Positions 15,481 to 27,346 of a stretch of 64,000 nt of DNA are shown here, piece by piece. A program made the translations under genes and the position numbers. Location: positions 310,001 to 374,000 of the forward strand of contig NZ_WKJP01000001.1 of assembly GCF_009674585.1 (NCBI RefSeq), written 5' to 3'. Every line of letters begins with the position of its first letter. Position 1 is the stretch's first letter. Below the pieces are notes generated by a model. It was not told where the DNA came from. It ran no database searches and saw only the letters and a program-made list of their open reading frames with translations. The DNA comes from Haloferax marinisediminis. Its GTDB lineage: Archaea > Halobacteriota > Halobacteria > Halobacteriales > Haloferacaceae.

Positions 15481-17664
15481 TTAGATGTAGTCGATTGCCT
15501 GCGAGAGCTCGAGCTTCATGCCCTTGCGCTCGCGAATCTCCATAATCTTCTCGCGCTGGAGGTTGTCCGAGAGCACGCGGAAGCCAGCGTTCTCCGTGTT
15601 CCAGGAGGCGCGACCTTCCGTCGCGGAGCGGACGTCGGAGGAGAATCCAATCATCTCTTCGACGGGTGCGATACCCTCGATGACCATGAGGTCACCTTCC
15701 TGGTACATGTCGTCGACGCGGCCACGGCGACCCTGAATCTCGCCGGATGCCGAGCCCATGTAGTCGGACGGAACGTCGATGCGGACGTTCTGGATAGGTT
15801 CGAGGAGCTTCACCTGACCCGCGATGAGCGAGCGGTGGACCGCGTCACGCGTTGCAGGGATAACCTGTGCGGGACCGCGGTGAATGGTGTCCTCGTGGAG
15901 CTTCGCGTCGTGGAGACGGAGGAGCGTACCCTGAACGGGTTCCGCGGCGAGCGGACCGTCGTCGAGTGCCTCTTCGAGACCCTCGATGACGAGTTCCATC
16001 GTCTCGTTGAGGTGCTGGATACCCTTCGTGTCGTCGATGAGGATGTTCGTCCCGTGGATGTGTTCGACGTTCTGGGACGTGTCCTTGTCCATGCCGGCTT
16101 CCTGCAGTGCCTCACGGCGCTCCAGTTCGGGCATGTCCATCGAGATTTCGCCGAGCTTGATGGAGTCGACGATGTCCTGCGAGAGGGGTTCCGCCGTGAT
16201 GTAGAACTTGTTGTGGCGGTTCGGGGAGACACCCTCGACTTCGTGGGACTGACCCTGGACCTGCTCGCGGTAGACGACAATCGGCTCACCGGTGCGGACC
16301 GGGATGCCCTGGTTGTCGCGGATACGCTGCGTGATGACTTCGAGGTGGAGTTCACCCTGACCGGAGATGAGGTGCTCGCCCGTGTCCTCGTTAATCTCGA
16401 TGCGGATGGTCGGGTCTTCCTTCGCGACCTGCTGGAGCGTCTGGATGAGCTTCGGCAGGTCGTCCATGCGCTCTGCCTCGACGGACTTCGTGATGACAGG
16501 CTCGGAGATGTGCTCGATGGACTCGAACGGCGTCATCTCGACGGACGAGACGGTGGAACCGGCGATGGCGTCACGGAGACCCGTGACTGCTGCGATGTTC
16601 CCTGCGGGGACACCACGGTCGAGTTCCTCGCGCTCGCCACCCATGAAGACACCCACGGACTGGACGCGGTTCTTGCCTGCGGTACCGGAGACGTAGAGCT
16701 CCTGACCCTTGCGGATGGTACCGGAGAACAGGCGACCCGTCGCGATTTCGCCCGCGTGGGGGTCCATCGAGATGTCGGTCGCCATGAAGACGACTTCGCC
16801 GTCGTCGTCGACTTCGCGCATCTGGCGCGCGAGGTCGGTCTCGGAGTCACCACGCCAGACCGTCGGGATACGACGGGGCTGGGCTTCGAGCGGGTTGGGG
16901 AAGTGCTCTGCGACCATGTCGAGAACGACGTCCGAGAGCGGCGTGCGCTCGTGGAGTTCCTGCCGCTTGCTGGCGCGCTCGAGGTCGATGATGTCGCCGA
17001 AGGAGATACCGGTCTCTTCCATCGACGGCATGGAGACACCCCACTTGTAGAGGGCGGACCCGAAGGCGACGGTCCCGTCTTCGACGGAGACAGTCCAGTC
17101 GTAGTCCTTCTCTTCGGTCATCCCACGGATGAGTTCGTTGACGTCGGAGATGACGTCGAGGAGACGCTGCTGCATCTCCGCAGGACCTTCCTGCAGTTCG
17201 TTGATGAGGCGGTCGACCTTGTTGATGAACAGGGCCGGCTTGACGCCCTCGCGGAGTGCCTGACGCAGAACCGTCTCGGTCTGCGGCATGGCGCCCTCGA
17301 CAGCGTCGACGACGACGAGTGCACCGTCGACAGCACGCATCGCACGCGTCACGTCGCCACCGAAGTCGACGTGGCCCGGCGTGTCGATGAGGTTGATGAG
17401 GTGGTTCTGGTCGTTCCACTCGTGGGTCATCGAAACGTTTGCTGCGTCGATGGTGATACCGCGTTCCTGTTCGTCTTCTTTCGTGTCCATCGCGAGCTGC
17501 TGACCAGCAGTCTCGTCAGAGATCATGCCGGCACCCGCGAGGAGGTTGTCCGAAAGGGTCGTCTTCCCGTGGTCGACGTGAGCTGCGATGGCAATGTTCC
17601 GGATCTGTTCCGGCTTGTCCATCAGTTTCTCACATTCCTGGACGATTTTCTTTCGTCGGCCCAT
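15481..17664 (-). CDS. fusA: Translation elongation factor 2 (aEF2)
   Basis: A 727-residue GTPase that drives ribosomal translocation. The P-loop [20 protein letters not shown] and NKVDR motifs are intact. In the C-terminal domain the loop [17 protein letters not shown] carries the histidine that becomes diphthamide. Start at ATG 17664 ([16 protein letters not shown]) matches archaeal EF2; the longer reading upstream is not family-like. It is separated from its usual operon partners rpsG and rpsL by a gene on the opposite strand. Confidence 0.97.
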   Translation of the reverse strand: MGRRKKIVQECEKLMDKPEQIRNIAIAAHVDHGKTTLSDNLLAGAGMISDETAGQQLAMDTKEDEQERGITIDAANVSMTHEWNDQNHLINLIDTPGHVDFGGDVTRAMRAVDGALVVVDAVEGAMPQTETVLRQALREGVKPALFINKVDRLINELQEGPAEMQQRLLDVISDVNELIRGMTEEKDYDWTVSVEDGTVAFGSALYKWGVSMPSMEETGISFGDIIDLERASKRQELHERTPLSDVVLDMVAEHFPNPLEAQPRRIPTVWRGDSETDLARQMREVDDDGEVVFMATDISMDPHAGEIATGRLFSGTIRKGQELYVSGTAGKNRVQSVGVFMGGEREELDRGVPAGNIAAVTGLRDAIAGSTVSSVEMTPFESIEHISEPVITKSVEAERMDDLPKLIQTLQQVAKEDPTIRIEINEDTGEHLISGQGELHLEVITQRIRDNQGIPVRTGEPIVVYREQVQGQSHEVEGVSPNRHNKFYITAEPLSQDIVDSIKLGEISMDMPELERREALQEAGMDKDTSQNVEHIHGTNILIDDTKGIQHLNETMELVIEGLEEALDDGPLAAEPVQGTLLRLHDAKLHEDTIHRGPAQVIPATRDAVHRSLIAGQVKLLEPIQNVRIDVPSDYMGSASGEIQGRRGRVDDMYQEGDLMVIEGIAPVEEMIGFSSDVRSATEGRASWNTENAGFRVLSDNLQREKIMEIRERKGMKLELSQAIDYI

Positions 17665-17853
17665 TATACAGAGGCCTACCGGCAGGAGGGTCAAAAGAGT
17701 AGTGTTTTTGCCGAGCGGATTTGCCCTTGTCAACCGTTCTACTGCCGGGGTATGAGCATTTCTGTCACGCTAGCGTGAGTGTCGTTAACACTGTCTCGTC
17801 CGTGGTCACCCGGCGGAAGAGTCATGTTGGTTGATAACATTACACACATACGA

Positions 17854-18609
17854 ATGGACCTCCGTGTGCTCGGAGGCGCCCCTGCAGACCCGTTCTTGAG
17901 CGCCGCCGACCTGTTCGAAACCGAGTTCGACCTCGAATACCCAGTGTTCGTGCACGTGCGTGACGACCCAGACTCTCGCACGTGGGCCGCCCACTATCAG
18001 GACCACCACGTCCTCAACATCTCGCGACAGGTCGCGACGAGTGCGATGAGTCGAGAACTCGCCCTCCACGAACTCTCACACATGGCCCGCAACGAGGAAG
18101 GCCACGCCTCCCACTACCAGTCCACACGAGAAGCCGTCTTTCTCGCCCTCACCGGACGCACGGTCGAACGGCGAAAACTCGCTCACTGCTACCAGATTGC
18201 GAACCACTGCAAGGACATCTACGCCGACGACCTCACGCTCGCCGTCGCGCCCGCGGACAAACTCGTTCAGTTCCTCGAATCACAACTCGCGGCCGCACTC
18301 GCGGACCGCCCACGACCGACTGGACGACCGGGGTCACAACTCGTCACCACCGGGTCGGACCCAGAGATTACGGCTGTGAACGCGGCGTTCGCGCTCGCAT
18401 TAGCTGAACGCCACGACCTCATCGCCCCAACCCACCGACTCTACGACCTCGCGCACGCCGCTGCCGACGACGCGCCGTCGGTGTCGTTGGAGACGTTCAA
18501 AGAACACTTCAGAACCCTCGCGACCGACCCCTCGAAGAGCGAGTACCGGCGCACGCTCGTGGACGTGGTGAAGAACTACGTCGTCGGGTCGAACGTCGCG
18601 GCCGACTGA
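17854..18609 (+). CDS. DUF5781-type protein with an HExxH metalloprotease motif
   Basis: A 252-residue protein, start MDLRVLGGAPADPF. Residues in LALHELSHMARNEEGHASHYQ give HExxH with a following GH, the pattern of zinc-dependent peptidases, and the flanking helices are well formed. It resembles a haloarchaeal family of unknown function (I believe DUF5781). There is no signal peptide, so any activity would be cytoplasmic. It lies on the opposite strand between EF-2 and rpsG, divergent from EF-2 and convergent with rpsG. ATG 17824 (MLVDNITHIRM) is an alternative start. Confidence 0.8.
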   Translation: MDLRVLGGAPADPFLSAADLFETEFDLEYPVFVHVRDDPDSRTWAAHYQDHHVLNISRQVATSAMSRELALHELSHMARNEEGHASHYQSTREAVFLALTGRTVERRKLAHCYQIANHCKDIYADDLTLAVAPADKLVQFLESQLAAALADRPRPTGRPGSQLVTTGSDPEITAVNAAFALALAERHDLIAPTHRLYDLAHAAADDAPSVSLETFKEHFRTLATDPSKSEYRRTLVDVVKNYVVGSNVAAD

Positions 18610-18734
18610 GAGAGAACCGCGAGACAGAACGAGTAAACGGTCAGACGAAACGCGAGCAGGCGACCAGACTGAACGCGCAGACGGCCAGACAGCGCGGCCG
18701 CTCGAGCGGAGTGAAAAACGAAGAGGGAGAGAGA

Positions 18735-19349
18735 TTATCGGGCCGCTTCTGCGACGCGCTCTTTCTCTTCTTTCTGCGAGATAGCGTACGCCTGCACGTC
18801 GTAGTCAGCGGCACCGATGAGCTGCTGCGCGAGCGCCTCGGCGGCGCTCGTCTTCGACTTGTAGGAGCCCTTGAGGGTGCCCTGTGCGATGAACTTCAGT
18901 GCTTCGTCGACACGGCGCTGGGGTGCGACGTCGACGGCCTGCGGGACCGAGATGCCACCGTACTTGAGACGGACGGTCTCCTCGCGGGGACCGGCGTTCT
19001 CGACGGCGCGGATGAGGACCTGAACCGGGTTCTCCTCGGTCTGCTCGTTGACGATTTCGAACGCTTCCTTGACGATCTTGCTCGTCTTCTGCTTGTGGCC
19101 CGTGTTATCTTCCGTCTGCATCAGACGGTTGATGAGGCGCTCGACGATGCTGATTTCGCTCTTCTGGAACTGCTTCGAGGCGTGACGGCCCATCGTGTGG
19201 GCAATCGGCGTCGCCTTGATGTAGCGGCTCATGCTGGGGTCGGTGAACTCCATCTCGGAGCAGTCCCAGACACCGAACAGAAGCGCGTTCTGGTTCGCTT
19301 CCTCGCTGCTTGCGGGGGAGTCGGGTTCGGGGGCGTCGCTCTCAGACAT
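18735..19349 (-). CDS. rpsG: Ribosomal protein S7
   Basis: A 204-residue uS7, which initiates assembly of the 30S head. Conserved segments include [25 protein letters not shown] and [13 protein letters not shown]; the C-terminus ends in the usual lysine/arginine-poor halophilic form. The acidic N-terminal extension ([16 protein letters not shown]) is typical of haloarchaea. It starts two bases after the rpsL stop, so the pair is one transcription unit. Confidence 0.97.
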   Translation of the reverse strand: MSESDAPEPDSPASSEEANQNALLFGVWDCSEMEFTDPSMSRYIKATPIAHTMGRHASKQFQKSEISIVERLINRLMQTEDNTGHKQKTSKIVKEAFEIVNEQTEENPVQVLIRAVENAGPREETVRLKYGGISVPQAVDVAPQRRVDEALKFIAQGTLKGSYKSKTSAAEALAQQLIGAADYDVQAYAISQKEEKERVAEAAR

Positions 19350-19351
19350 GG

Positions 19352-19780
19352 TTAGCGCACCGGCTTCTCAGCGTTTCCACGGACGAGTTCGATCATCGAG
19401 ACACCGTTGACCTTCTCGACCTTGTAGTTGACACCCGAAAGGTCACCCATCGCGCGACCCTTCGCGCCACCGATACCGGCGATGGTCACTTCGTCGTGCT
19501 CGTCGATGAACGAGATTGCACCGTCACCGGGACAGAATGCGGTGACCTGCTTCCCGTTCTTGATGAGCTGAACACGGACACATTTCCGGATTGCCGAGTT
19601 CGGCTGCTTTGCTTCGATACCAACCTTCTCGAGGACGATGCCACGACCCTGCGGGGCACCCTCGAGCGGGTCGGACTTCTTGCCGAGACCGCGCTCACGG
19701 CGCGCGTACTCAGAGTCGGACCAGCGTCGCTTCTGCCGGTCTTTCTTGAGCTTGCGCGCGGCGTATTTGCCGTTCGCCAT
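19352..19780 (-). CDS. rpsL: Ribosomal protein S12
   Basis: A 142-residue uS12 of the decoding centre. The core [32 protein letters not shown] contains the conserved KQPNSA loop, and the second loop [12 protein letters not shown] near the C-terminus is present. It begins [21 protein letters not shown]-like box (GCTTAAGT) 30 nt upstream suggests its own near-leaderless promoter, separating rpsL-rpsG from the polymerase genes. Confidence 0.97.
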   Translation of the reverse strand: MANGKYAARKLKKDRQKRRWSDSEYARRERGLGKKSDPLEGAPQGRGIVLEKVGIEAKQPNSAIRKCVRVQLIKNGKQVTAFCPGDGAISFIDEHDEVTIAGIGGAKGRAMGDLSGVNYKVEKVNGVSMIELVRGNAEKPVR

Positions 19781-19806
19781 AGTGAACGTGATTTCCAGAT
19801 GGAGCT

Positions 19807-19814
19807 ACTTAAGC
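19807..19814 (-). promoter_or_regulatory. TATA-like box for rpsL-rpsG
   Basis: Minus strand GCTTAAGT centred about 30 nt before ATG 19780. Confidence 0.5.
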
Positions 19815-19964
19815 CTCCCTTTTCGAATCCGACGAGACGGGTTCAGCGCCGATTAGCGACCCCTAAGAACGAATCTGAGGCCGTTTCGTGAGTTCAAACG
19901 ACGGCCGCTCGTCTGCGAAGAGGGACTGAACTGCCCGGAGAGTGAGTTGTTTCGCCTTCGTGTG

Positions 19965-20846
19965 TCAATTACCCACGAGGTCCACGTCGAGGCGGCCACT
20001 GACCTCTCGACCCGACGCCGGACCGAGTGTCAGACCAACCTCGTCGAACCGCAACTTCACACGCCGCCTGAACTGTGACCGGACGTCGATGAGATTCACG
20101 TCCATCGGTGAGGCGACCCAGAACTCAGCTTTGACGGCGACAGAACTCTCCGCAAATTCGACGATGCGTGAGTTCGGCGACGGGTCGTCCAACACTCGCT
20201 CGTCTGCTCGCGCCACTTCGACGAGTTCGCGAAGCGCGCGTTCGACGTCGTCACGGTAGGCGATATCGACTCGTTCGGTGACTCGGTAGCGCTCTCTTCC
20301 GTACGGTCGAAGGAGCGCGTTCGTCGTGAGTTCGGTGTTCGGGACCGATATCGTCTCGTTGTTCATCGTCCGTACGCGTGTGACGCGAAAGTCGACTGCC
20401 TCGACGACACCTTCGCCACCGGACCAGGCAATCCAGTCACCGACGTTGAAATCCGGGTCGGCGACGAGGAAGAGACCGCTGATGAGCGCGCCGATGACCT
20501 CCTGTCCAGCGACGCCGAATACGAGCGTCAACGCCGCGATGATGAGCGCAGTGTCGGTCAACAACGACCCGTAGCCTGCGCCGACGAGACCCGCGAGGCC
20601 AGCAGCGAGGACGACCAGTGCGTGTGTGTACGTCCGCGTCGCCGTCTCCAGTGTCGGGTTGTTCTGGTTGCGAGCGCTCACGATTCGCGTGACGGTGGGG
20701 ACGAAGACGAGTCGCCCGAGGAGGTAGACGACGACTGCGCCGAAGACGAATCCCGCGCCCGCACCGGCGACGTCTTCGTACACCGTGAGCTCCCCGAGGC
20801 CGACCTGCCCGAAGAGAGCGGCCACTACTGGTCGAAGTGTCAACAT
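19965..20846 (-). CDS. Small-conductance mechanosensitive channel (MscS family)
   Basis: A 293-residue membrane protein, shorter than multi-helix relatives. Three to four hydrophobic segments occupy residues 20-130. The pore helix and beta domain are clear: QEVIGALISGLFLVADPDFNVGDWI is the MscS signature, followed by GVVEAVDFRVTRVRTMNNETISVPN. It should open under membrane tension after osmotic downshift. It lies between nusA and rpsL, a position usually empty in the archaeal str cluster. Start at ATG 20846 (MLTLRPVVAALF) is preferred over one nine codons earlier. Confidence 0.9.
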   Translation of the reverse strand: MLTLRPVVAALFGQVGLGELTVYEDVAGAGAGFVFGAVVVYLLGRLVFVPTVTRIVSARNQNNPTLETATRTYTHALVVLAAGLAGLVGAGYGSLLTDTALIIAALTLVFGVAGQEVIGALISGLFLVADPDFNVGDWIAWSGGEGVVEAVDFRVTRVRTMNNETISVPNTELTTNALLRPYGRERYRVTERVDIAYRDDVERALRELVEVARADERVLDDPSPNSRIVEFAESSVAVKAEFWVASPMDVNLIDVRSQFRRRVKLRFDEVGLTLGPASGREVSGRLDVDLVGN

Positions 20847-20904
20847 ATCTACTCCGCCGCACGCGGCGGACAAAAACGTGTGGTCGCCCGAATGCGTGGC
20901 CGCC

Positions 20905-21324
20905 CTACGTCAACTGGATGTCGTCGATGTCGTAGTGACGACGGGCCAGTTCGCGCGCGGTGTCGATGGTCTTCCCGTGAGCGCCAATCGCGACCCCGCG
21001 GTCTTCTTCGGCGACTTCGACGTAGGCGACGACGTCGTTCTGTTGTGAAATCGTCACGTGTCGAACGGCGGCCGGAGCGAGCGCGCTCGCGACGAACGCT
21101 TCCGGCGTGTCGGCGTCTTCGACGAGTTCGACGGTCCGGCCGATGCGTCGTTCGACCGACTGGACGGTTCGACCGCCCGGACCGATTGCTGTCGCCATCT
21201 CCCCCGCCGAGACGAGGAAGACGACGCGGTCGTCGAAGACGAGACAGTCGGTCGCCGTCGCGCCGGTTTCGTCCTCGAAGAGGGCGATGTATCGGCGTGC
21301 CGTATCCGACAGCGTGACTTTCAT
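20905..21324 (-). CDS. nusA: NusA-like transcription factor (KH domains)
   Basis: A 139-residue archaeal NusA, consisting only of two KH RNA-binding domains (about 30-75 and 90-139); the bacterial RNAP-binding and S1 domains are absent, as normal in archaea. Motifs IGPGGRTVQSVERRIG and IGAHGKTIDTARELA are the two KH GxxG loops. The gene follows rpoA'' with a two-base gap and closes the polymerase operon. Confidence 0.95.
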   Translation of the reverse strand: MKVTLSDTARRYIALFEDETGATATDCLVFDDRVVFLVSAGEMATAIGPGGRTVQSVERRIGRTVELVEDADTPEAFVASALAPAAVRHVTISQQNDVVAYVEVAEEDRGVAIGAHGKTIDTARELARRHYDIDDIQLT

Positions 21325-21326
21325 CG

Positions 21327-22586
21327 TTAGTCGTCCGACGGTTCGGGTGCGGCGTTGGCCTCGGCGTCTTCGACGTCGAGCGAGCCCATCCGCAGGTCGA
21401 CGTCACCGGTACCGATGGCAATCGGCTTGCCGACGATGACGTTCTCGATGACGCCGTCGAGGTCGTCCTCTTCGCCGTGAATCGCGGCGTCGAGCAGGTG
21501 GTTGACCGTAACCTCGAATGCGGCACGGGCGAGGACGGAGTCCTTCGACCCAGAGATACCGTGACGACCGATGGACTCGATGGTGCCGTCGTTGGTCATG
21601 ATGTCGGCGACGAGCATCAGGTGACGGATGTTCACGTCGTCGAGACCCTGCTCTTTGAGCGTGTTCATCGTCTCGTTGATGATTGCCTCGCGAGCGGCCT
21701 CGATACCGAGCTGCTTGTGCACCTCGTGGATGTTGTTCGAGGTCGTCCGAGAGGCGTCGACGCCCTCGATGGAGAGGACGTCACCGAAGGCCGACCCTTC
21801 GGTGTAGAGGACGAACTCTTCGTCGTCCGTCTCGTCGTTCTGCTCCTTGCGGATGACGACGCGCGAGACTTCCTCGATACCCTTGAACACGATGTCGCGC
21901 AGTTCCTCGACGAGTTGGAGGAGACGGCGGTAACTCGGGCTCTCGGGACCGAACTCGATGAGCGTGCCTTCGCGGCGCGTCTTGACACCGAGGGCGTCCT
22001 CGATGGTGTCTGCAATCTCGCTCGCGACGACGCCTTCGTCGTCGTAGGTTGGCCACCGTTCGAGCAGCGTCTCGTCGTTCAGGTTGACCTGCACGACCAT
22101 GTCGGCGACGTTCGTCGAGATATCACCGAGTGCGAGAATCTTCGTCGACTCGATGTCCCAGACGACCTGGTGGGCGAGACTCCGGTCTTGAGCGTACTCG
22201 CCGTCGAGGTAGACCGTCATCATCGGCGTGTCGGGCGTCTTGCGCGCGTCCACGAGTTCGATGAGACGGGGGAGCCCCTGCGTGACGTCGATTTCTGCGA
22301 CACCCGCGTAGTGGAACGTGTTCATCGTCATCTGCGTTCCGGGCTCACCGATGGACTGCGCGGAGACGGTCCCGACGGGGTCGAGTGGGTCGACGCGCGT
22401 GTCGATGTAGCGCGTCTCGACGGCCTGTGCGATTTCAGTGGCCTGCTCGGGCGAGACGCCTTCGCGGTCTTCGATGGTCTGGTAGATGCGGTCCTTCAGG
22501 CGTCGAGTCAGTTCTTTCGACTCGACGACGTCGGCGATGTTCTCGTCGACGTACTCGTATTGGGAGATGTCTACGTTCTCAGTCAT
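21327..22586 (-). CDS. rpoA2: DNA-directed RNA polymerase subunit A''
   Basis: A 419-residue C-terminal part of the largest polymerase subunit, split from A' as in all archaea. It contains the bridge-helix/trigger-loop region: [22 protein letters not shown] is the trigger-loop signature, and [18 protein letters not shown]-like sequence follows. The start overlaps the rpoA' stop by eight bases, so expression is coupled. The acidic C-terminus ([16 protein letters not shown]) is haloarchaeal. Confidence 0.97.
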   Translation of the reverse strand: MTENVDISQYEYVDENIADVVESKELTRRLKDRIYQTIEDREGVSPEQATEIAQAVETRYIDTRVDPLDPVGTVSAQSIGEPGTQMTMNTFHYAGVAEIDVTQGLPRLIELVDARKTPDTPMMTVYLDGEYAQDRSLAHQVVWDIESTKILALGDISTNVADMVVQVNLNDETLLERWPTYDDEGVVASEIADTIEDALGVKTRREGTLIEFGPESPSYRRLLQLVEELRDIVFKGIEEVSRVVIRKEQNDETDDEEFVLYTEGSAFGDVLSIEGVDASRTTSNNIHEVHKQLGIEAAREAIINETMNTLKEQGLDDVNIRHLMLVADIMTNDGTIESIGRHGISGSKDSVLARAAFEVTVNHLLDAAIHGEEDDLDGVIENVIVGKPIAIGTGDVDLRMGSLDVEDAEANAAPEPSDD

Positions 22587-25509
22587 CGGATTCTACCTCC
22601 GCACCGGCGCTGACGCGCGGTTCTGCGTGTTCGGAGAGGTTAGTCGGCGGTGCGCGTTCCCCGAGGAAGCGTTCTTTGTCCGCTTCGGACTTGAACTCGG
22701 ATTCGAGGACGCGGTCGGCGATGGCGTCAACGTCGATCGGCGTGTCCTCGCTCGACGACACCTTCACCGGACTCGTTCCGTCTTCACCGAACTCGAACTG
22801 GACGATGGTGCCCGACGTGTCGCGGACAGAGCCGTCGTACTGCGCTTCGAGTTCGGACAGTGCGTTGATGAGACGACGCTGCAGGTATCCGGACTTCGAG
22901 GTACGGACTGCAGTGTCGACGAGACCCTCACGACCACCCATCGCGTGGAAGAAGAACTCACGCGGGGTGAGGCCGGCGCGGTAGGAGTTCTCGACGAATC
23001 CGTGAGCGTCGGCGGAGAGGTCACCTCGCTGGTAGTGGCTCAGGGTACGACCCTCGTAGCCACGGTTGATGCGCTCGCCCCGAACTGCCTGCTGACCGAC
23101 ACAACCAGCCATCTGGGTCAGGTTGAGCATGGATGCACGCGCACCGGACTTGGACATCACGACTGCCGGGTTGTCCTCTGCGAAGTGGTCTTCGGCGATT
23201 TCACCAGCAGAGTCACGTGCCTTGCCGAGGCGCTGCATAATCTTCATCTCGAGCGTCTCGTCGACCGAGCGGCCCGGCAGCGACTCGAGTTCGCCGTTCT
23301 CGTAGATTTCGATGAGTTCCTGAATCTTGTCGTAGGCGGCGTCGATGGCCTCGTCGACCTGCGCCGTCGCCTCCTCCGGGATGGACTCGTCGTCGATACC
23401 GATGGAGAGACCGAAGTGCATGATGGCGCGCATCGCCAGCGAGGCAATCTCGTTGATGAAGATGCGCGAGCGCGTCTTCGAGTAGTCCTTCGCCAGCGTG
23501 TCGACAATTTCGCCACCGAACGCACCGACTGCGTCTTCGTCGATGGTCCCCTCGACGAGCTGTCCGTCTACGATACGGACCGTGTCGCCGACCTTCGACG
23601 TGAACTCCATGTCGAGGTCGTCGGGGAGCAGTTCGGAGAAGATCTGTTGACCCGTCCAGTAGGGTCGTCCTTCCTCGTCTTCGCCTGCGGGCTCGGGGAG
23701 CGTGTCCACGCGCGTCGCACGAAGCAGGTCGAGCGCCTGCGTCTCGACGAACTGCGGGTTGTCGTGCGTCAGCAGGTACGTTCCCGAAATGTGGTCCTGA
23801 ATGGCGCCGATGATGTTCTCACCGAAGCGCGGCGAGAGAATCTGCTCTTGGACACGCATGAGGACGCGTGCCTCGGCACGAGCCTCCTCGTTCTGGAGGG
23901 CGTGCATGTTCATCTCGTCGCCGTCGAAGTCTGCGTTGTACGGCGGGCAGACGACAGTGTTCAGGCGGAACGTCTTGTACGGCATCACGACGACTTCGTG
24001 CGCCATGATGGACATCCGGTGCAGCGATGGCTGCCGGTTGAAGATGACGATGTCACCGTCGACGAGGTGTCGGTTGACCTCCCAGCCGAGTTCGACCTTC
24101 TCTGCGAGTTCTTCGCAGTTCTTCTCGGTCACCTTCAGGCGACGGCCGTCAGGGCGACGGACGTAGTTCGCACCGGGGTGCTTCTCGGGGCCGTTGCGGA
24201 CGTACTGCTGGGCCTCCTCGATGTTCCGCTCGGTGACGTTCATCGTCTGGGTCATCTCGGTCGCGACGCGGTCCGGGACACCGACCTCGTTGAGCGAGAG
24301 CGTCGGGTCCGGCGAGATGACGGTACGCGCGGAGAAGTTGACACGCTTCCCGGACAGGGAGCCACGGAAGCGACCTTCCTTCCCCTTCAGGCGCTGACTG
24401 AGCGTCTTGAGCGGGCGACCGGAGCGGTGGCGTGCCGGCGGCGTGCCCGAAATCTCGTTGTCGATGAACGTGGTGACGTGGTACTGGAGCAGTTCCCACA
24501 AGTCCTCGATAATCAGCTGTGGCGCACCGGCCTCACGGTTCTCCATGAACCGCTGGTTGATGCGGATGATGTCGACGAGCTTGTGGGTCAGGTCGTCCTC
24601 GGAGCGCTGCCCGTTGTCGAGCGTAATCGATGGTCGAGCCGTGACCGGCGGGACCGGAAGCACAGTGAGAATCATCCACTCGGGGCGCGACCGGTCGGGG
24701 TCGATACCGAGCGTGATGAGGTCTTCGTCCGGGATGTCCTCGAACCAGTCGCGGATGTCCGAGGGCATCAGCTTGTTCATGTCCTCTTCGGTCAGGTCGA
24801 TGCCGAGGGCCTTCTCCAGCGCCTTGCGGTCGTCGCCGACAGGACGGAACTCTCCGGCGAGGACCTGATTGATGCGGTCTGCGGGAAGGTCGGCCTTCTC
24901 CGCGAGGTCGACCGGCGAGATGCCTTCGTCGTCCTCGTCGTCAGGGTCCGGCTGCATCGCGGAGGCGATGCGCTCGGAGAAGTCGCCGGCGAGCACGTTC
25001 TGGACCTCGTAGTAGGTCGTCGGCTTCTCGTGTTTGATGTCGTGCTGTGGGGAACTACAGTGGGGACAGCGGTGGGCCTTGCGGGCCTGCCGAACTGCCG
25101 ACTTCATCACGTCGCTCCAGTCGTCGCCGAGTTCCTTCGTCCGCTTGAGGCTGTCTCGGTACTCGTCTGCTTCTTCCTGCGTGAGCGCGAGGCGGCCACA
25201 CTCACGGCAGGTCGAACGGAGCAGGCGGCGGATGAGCTTCGTGAAGCCGACGTGGATGACGGGTGCGGCCAGTTCGATGTGACCGAAGTGCCCGTTACAC
25301 GACCCGGAGTGCTGGCCGCAGGTGCGGCACTGCAGACCGGGGTCGATGACGCCCAGACGTGGGTCCATGAGACCCATGTCGATTGGGTAGCCGTCGTCGT
25401 CGTAGGTGTCCGCGGTGATGACCTTCGTCGCGGACATGTCTCGGTACGTCTCCGGGTCCATCAACCCGAACTGAATACTGCCGATTTCTTTGGGTGTCTG
25501 CATTGACAT
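22579..25509 (-). CDS. rpoA1: DNA-directed RNA polymerase subunit A'
   Basis: A 976-residue N-terminal part of the largest subunit. The catalytic magnesium loop [10 protein letters not shown] is intact. The clamp zinc sites are visible as [17 protein letters not shown] near residue 60 and CRECGRL...CPHC. Either ATG at 25509 or the one at 25503 could be used (MSMQTP versus MQTP). It sits between rpoB' and rpoA'', all read leftward without gaps. I note no missing catalytic residue. Confidence 0.97.
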   Translation of the reverse strand: MSMQTPKEIGSIQFGLMDPETYRDMSATKVITADTYDDDGYPIDMGLMDPRLGVIDPGLQCRTCGQHSGSCNGHFGHIELAAPVIHVGFTKLIRRLLRSTCRECGRLALTQEEADEYRDSLKRTKELGDDWSDVMKSAVRQARKAHRCPHCSSPQHDIKHEKPTTYYEVQNVLAGDFSERIASAMQPDPDDEDDEGISPVDLAEKADLPADRINQVLAGEFRPVGDDRKALEKALGIDLTEEDMNKLMPSDIRDWFEDIPDEDLITLGIDPDRSRPEWMILTVLPVPPVTARPSITLDNGQRSEDDLTHKLVDIIRINQRFMENREAGAPQLIIEDLWELLQYHVTTFIDNEISGTPPARHRSGRPLKTLSQRLKGKEGRFRGSLSGKRVNFSARTVISPDPTLSLNEVGVPDRVATEMTQTMNVTERNIEEAQQYVRNGPEKHPGANYVRRPDGRRLKVTEKNCEELAEKVELGWEVNRHLVDGDIVIFNRQPSLHRMSIMAHEVVVMPYKTFRLNTVVCPPYNADFDGDEMNMHALQNEEARAEARVLMRVQEQILSPRFGENIIGAIQDHISGTYLLTHDNPQFVETQALDLLRATRVDTLPEPAGEDEEGRPYWTGQQIFSELLPDDLDMEFTSKVGDTVRIVDGQLVEGTIDEDAVGAFGGEIVDTLAKDYSKTRSRIFINEIASLAMRAIMHFGLSIGIDDESIPEEATAQVDEAIDAAYDKIQELIEIYENGELESLPGRSVDETLEMKIMQRLGKARDSAGEIAEDHFAEDNPAVVMSKSGARASMLNLTQMAGCVGQQAVRGERINRGYEGRTLSHYQRGDLSADAHGFVENSYRAGLTPREFFFHAMGGREGLVDTAVRTSKSGYLQRRLINALSELEAQYDGSVRDTSGTIVQFEFGEDGTSPVKVSSSEDTPIDVDAIADRVLESEFKSEADKERFLGERAPPTNLSEHAEPRVSAGAEVESDD

Positions 25510-25515
25510 GTGTGG

Positions 25516-27345
25516 TTAGACCGCGTCCTTGAGCTCGATTCGTGGGCGAACACCGAGTGCCACCATCTCGTCGAGGAGCAACTTGAACGCGTAGCTGATG
25601 TCGATTTCGTGGATGTTGTCCTCGTCGCCGGTGACGGGGTCGTAGATACGGCGCTGGTCGCGGTCTTCGACGGCGACCATGCCGGTGTCGGCGGAGATGT
25701 ACACCTTCTCCTTGTCGGAGGAGTCGAGCAGGCGCTCTTGCAGCACCATCGCGGCGCCGTGCCCGATGACGGTGTCACGCTCCATCTCCCCGAGACGAAG
25801 GCCACCTTCGCGGGCGCGACCTTCGGTCGGCTGGCGGGTAAGCACCTGCACGGGACCACGCGAACGGGCGTGCAGCTTGTTGCTCACCATGTGGTACAGC
25901 TTGTGGTAGAAGATGATGCCGACGAAGATTTCGGCCTCGATCTTCTCGCCGGTGACACCGGAGTACATGACCTCCTTCCCGGAGGACATGAAGCCGCGTT
26001 CTTCCAGCGCGGAGCGGAGTTCGTGTTCGTCTTCGCCCTGGAAGGCGGTCCCGTCGACGCGGCGTCCTTCGAGTGCGCCGACTTTGCCACCGAGCATCTC
26101 CAGCACGTGGCCGACCGTCATGCGCGACGGCAGTGCGTGCGGGTTGAGAACGAGGTCAGGGACGACACCGTCGGCGGTGAAGGGCATGTCTTCCTGTGGT
26201 GCCAAGTGGCCCACGACACCCTTCTGTCCGTGGCGGGATGCGAACTTGTCACCGAGCTCCGGAACTCGCTGGTCACGAACGGAGACCTTGGCGAGTTTCG
26301 AGCCATCTTCGCCCTCCATGAGCGTGACGGTGTCGACGACACCGGACTCACCGGAGCGCATCGTGACAGACGTCTCGCGGCGCTTCTGCGGCGAGAGACC
26401 TGCCATGTCGTCGGGTTCTTCGAGGAACCGTGGCGGCGAGGTCTTGCCGAGGAGCACGGAGTTCTCGTCGACGACCGTCTCGGGGTTGACGAGACCGTCT
26501 TCGTCGAGGTGCGAGTAGGCGTCTTCACCGCGTGCGCCACGCACGTCCTGCGACGGAATCTCGAAGCGGTCTTCCTGTCCACCGGGGTAGCGACGCTCTT
26601 CGCCTTCGTAGGTCCGGAAGAAGTGCGAGCGAGCGAGGGCACGTTCGACAGAGCCCTTGTTCATGACGAGTGCGTCCTCGATGTTGAACCCCTCGTAGGA
26701 CATCACGGCCACGACGAAGTTCTGTGCAGCCGGGCGCTCGTCGAACCCAATCTGCTCCGTGGTCTGGGTCTTGACCATCGAGAGCTGTGGGTAGTGCATG
26801 AGGTGCTGGCGGGTGTCCGGGCGGATACGGTAGTTCGCGGCCGGAATCCCCAGCGACTGCTTCATCATCCCTGCACCCATCGTAATACGCGGCGAGGCGT
26901 TGTGTTCCGGGTACGGAATCATCCCGGCACCGATACCGAAGATGAGCTGTGGGTCGATTTCGAGGTGGGTGTGGTCTTCGTTGAGTTCGTCTTCGTCGAC
27001 GCCGACGTAGATGTCCTCTTCTTCCTCGGCGTCGATGAACTCGACGAGTCCACGGTCGACGAGGTCCTCGAAGTCGAGTTCGTCGTTTTCGAGTGCTTCG
27101 ACGTGTTCGTCCGTGAGCAGCGGTTCACCGTCTTCGACGACGATGAGGGGACGACGGGCACGCCCGGCGTCCGCGTTGATGATCACTTCGCGGGTGCGCT
27201 CCTTGACGGAGACGTTCACCATCTGGCTGACGTCGCCGCGGCGACGTGCCTCGCGAATCTGCGCTGCGAGTTGGTTGGGGTCGGGGTGCGTCCCGACGAG
27301 ACTACCGTTGACGTATACTTTCGCTTCTCGCTGTGCCTGAGCCAT
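25516..27345 (-). CDS. rpoB1: DNA-directed RNA polymerase subunit B'
   Basis: A 609-residue C-terminal half of the second-largest subunit. Euryarchaeal methanogens and halophiles split this subunit into B'' and B'. The catalytic segment [11 protein letters not shown] and the C-terminal [14 protein letters not shown]-like clamp sequence are present ([17 protein letters not shown]). Start at ATG 27345 ([14 protein letters not shown]) is fixed by adjacency to the rpoB'' stop, one base away. Confidence 0.97.
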   Translation of the reverse strand: MAQAQREAKVYVNGSLVGTHPDPNQLAAQIREARRRGDVSQMVNVSVKERTREVIINADAGRARRPLIVVEDGEPLLTDEHVEALENDELDFEDLVDRGLVEFIDAEEEEDIYVGVDEDELNEDHTHLEIDPQLIFGIGAGMIPYPEHNASPRITMGAGMMKQSLGIPAANYRIRPDTRQHLMHYPQLSMVKTQTTEQIGFDERPAAQNFVVAVMSYEGFNIEDALVMNKGSVERALARSHFFRTYEGEERRYPGGQEDRFEIPSQDVRGARGEDAYSHLDEDGLVNPETVVDENSVLLGKTSPPRFLEEPDDMAGLSPQKRRETSVTMRSGESGVVDTVTLMEGEDGSKLAKVSVRDQRVPELGDKFASRHGQKGVVGHLAPQEDMPFTADGVVPDLVLNPHALPSRMTVGHVLEMLGGKVGALEGRRVDGTAFQGEDEHELRSALEERGFMSSGKEVMYSGVTGEKIEAEIFVGIIFYHKLYHMVSNKLHARSRGPVQVLTRQPTEGRAREGGLRLGEMERDTVIGHGAAMVLQERLLDSSDKEKVYISADTGMVAVEDRDQRRIYDPVTGDEDNIHEIDISYAFKLLLDEMVALGVRPRIELKDAV

Positions 27346-27346
27346 G

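Noticed and set aside
22486-25506. About 1000-codon open frame on the plus strand opposite rpoA'
   Set aside because: Long antisense frames are expected in GC-rich haloarchaeal DNA; the minus strand encodes an unmistakable RNA polymerase subunit. The same applies to frames opposite uvrA, EF-1alpha, EF-2, rpoB', rpoB'' and atpA.
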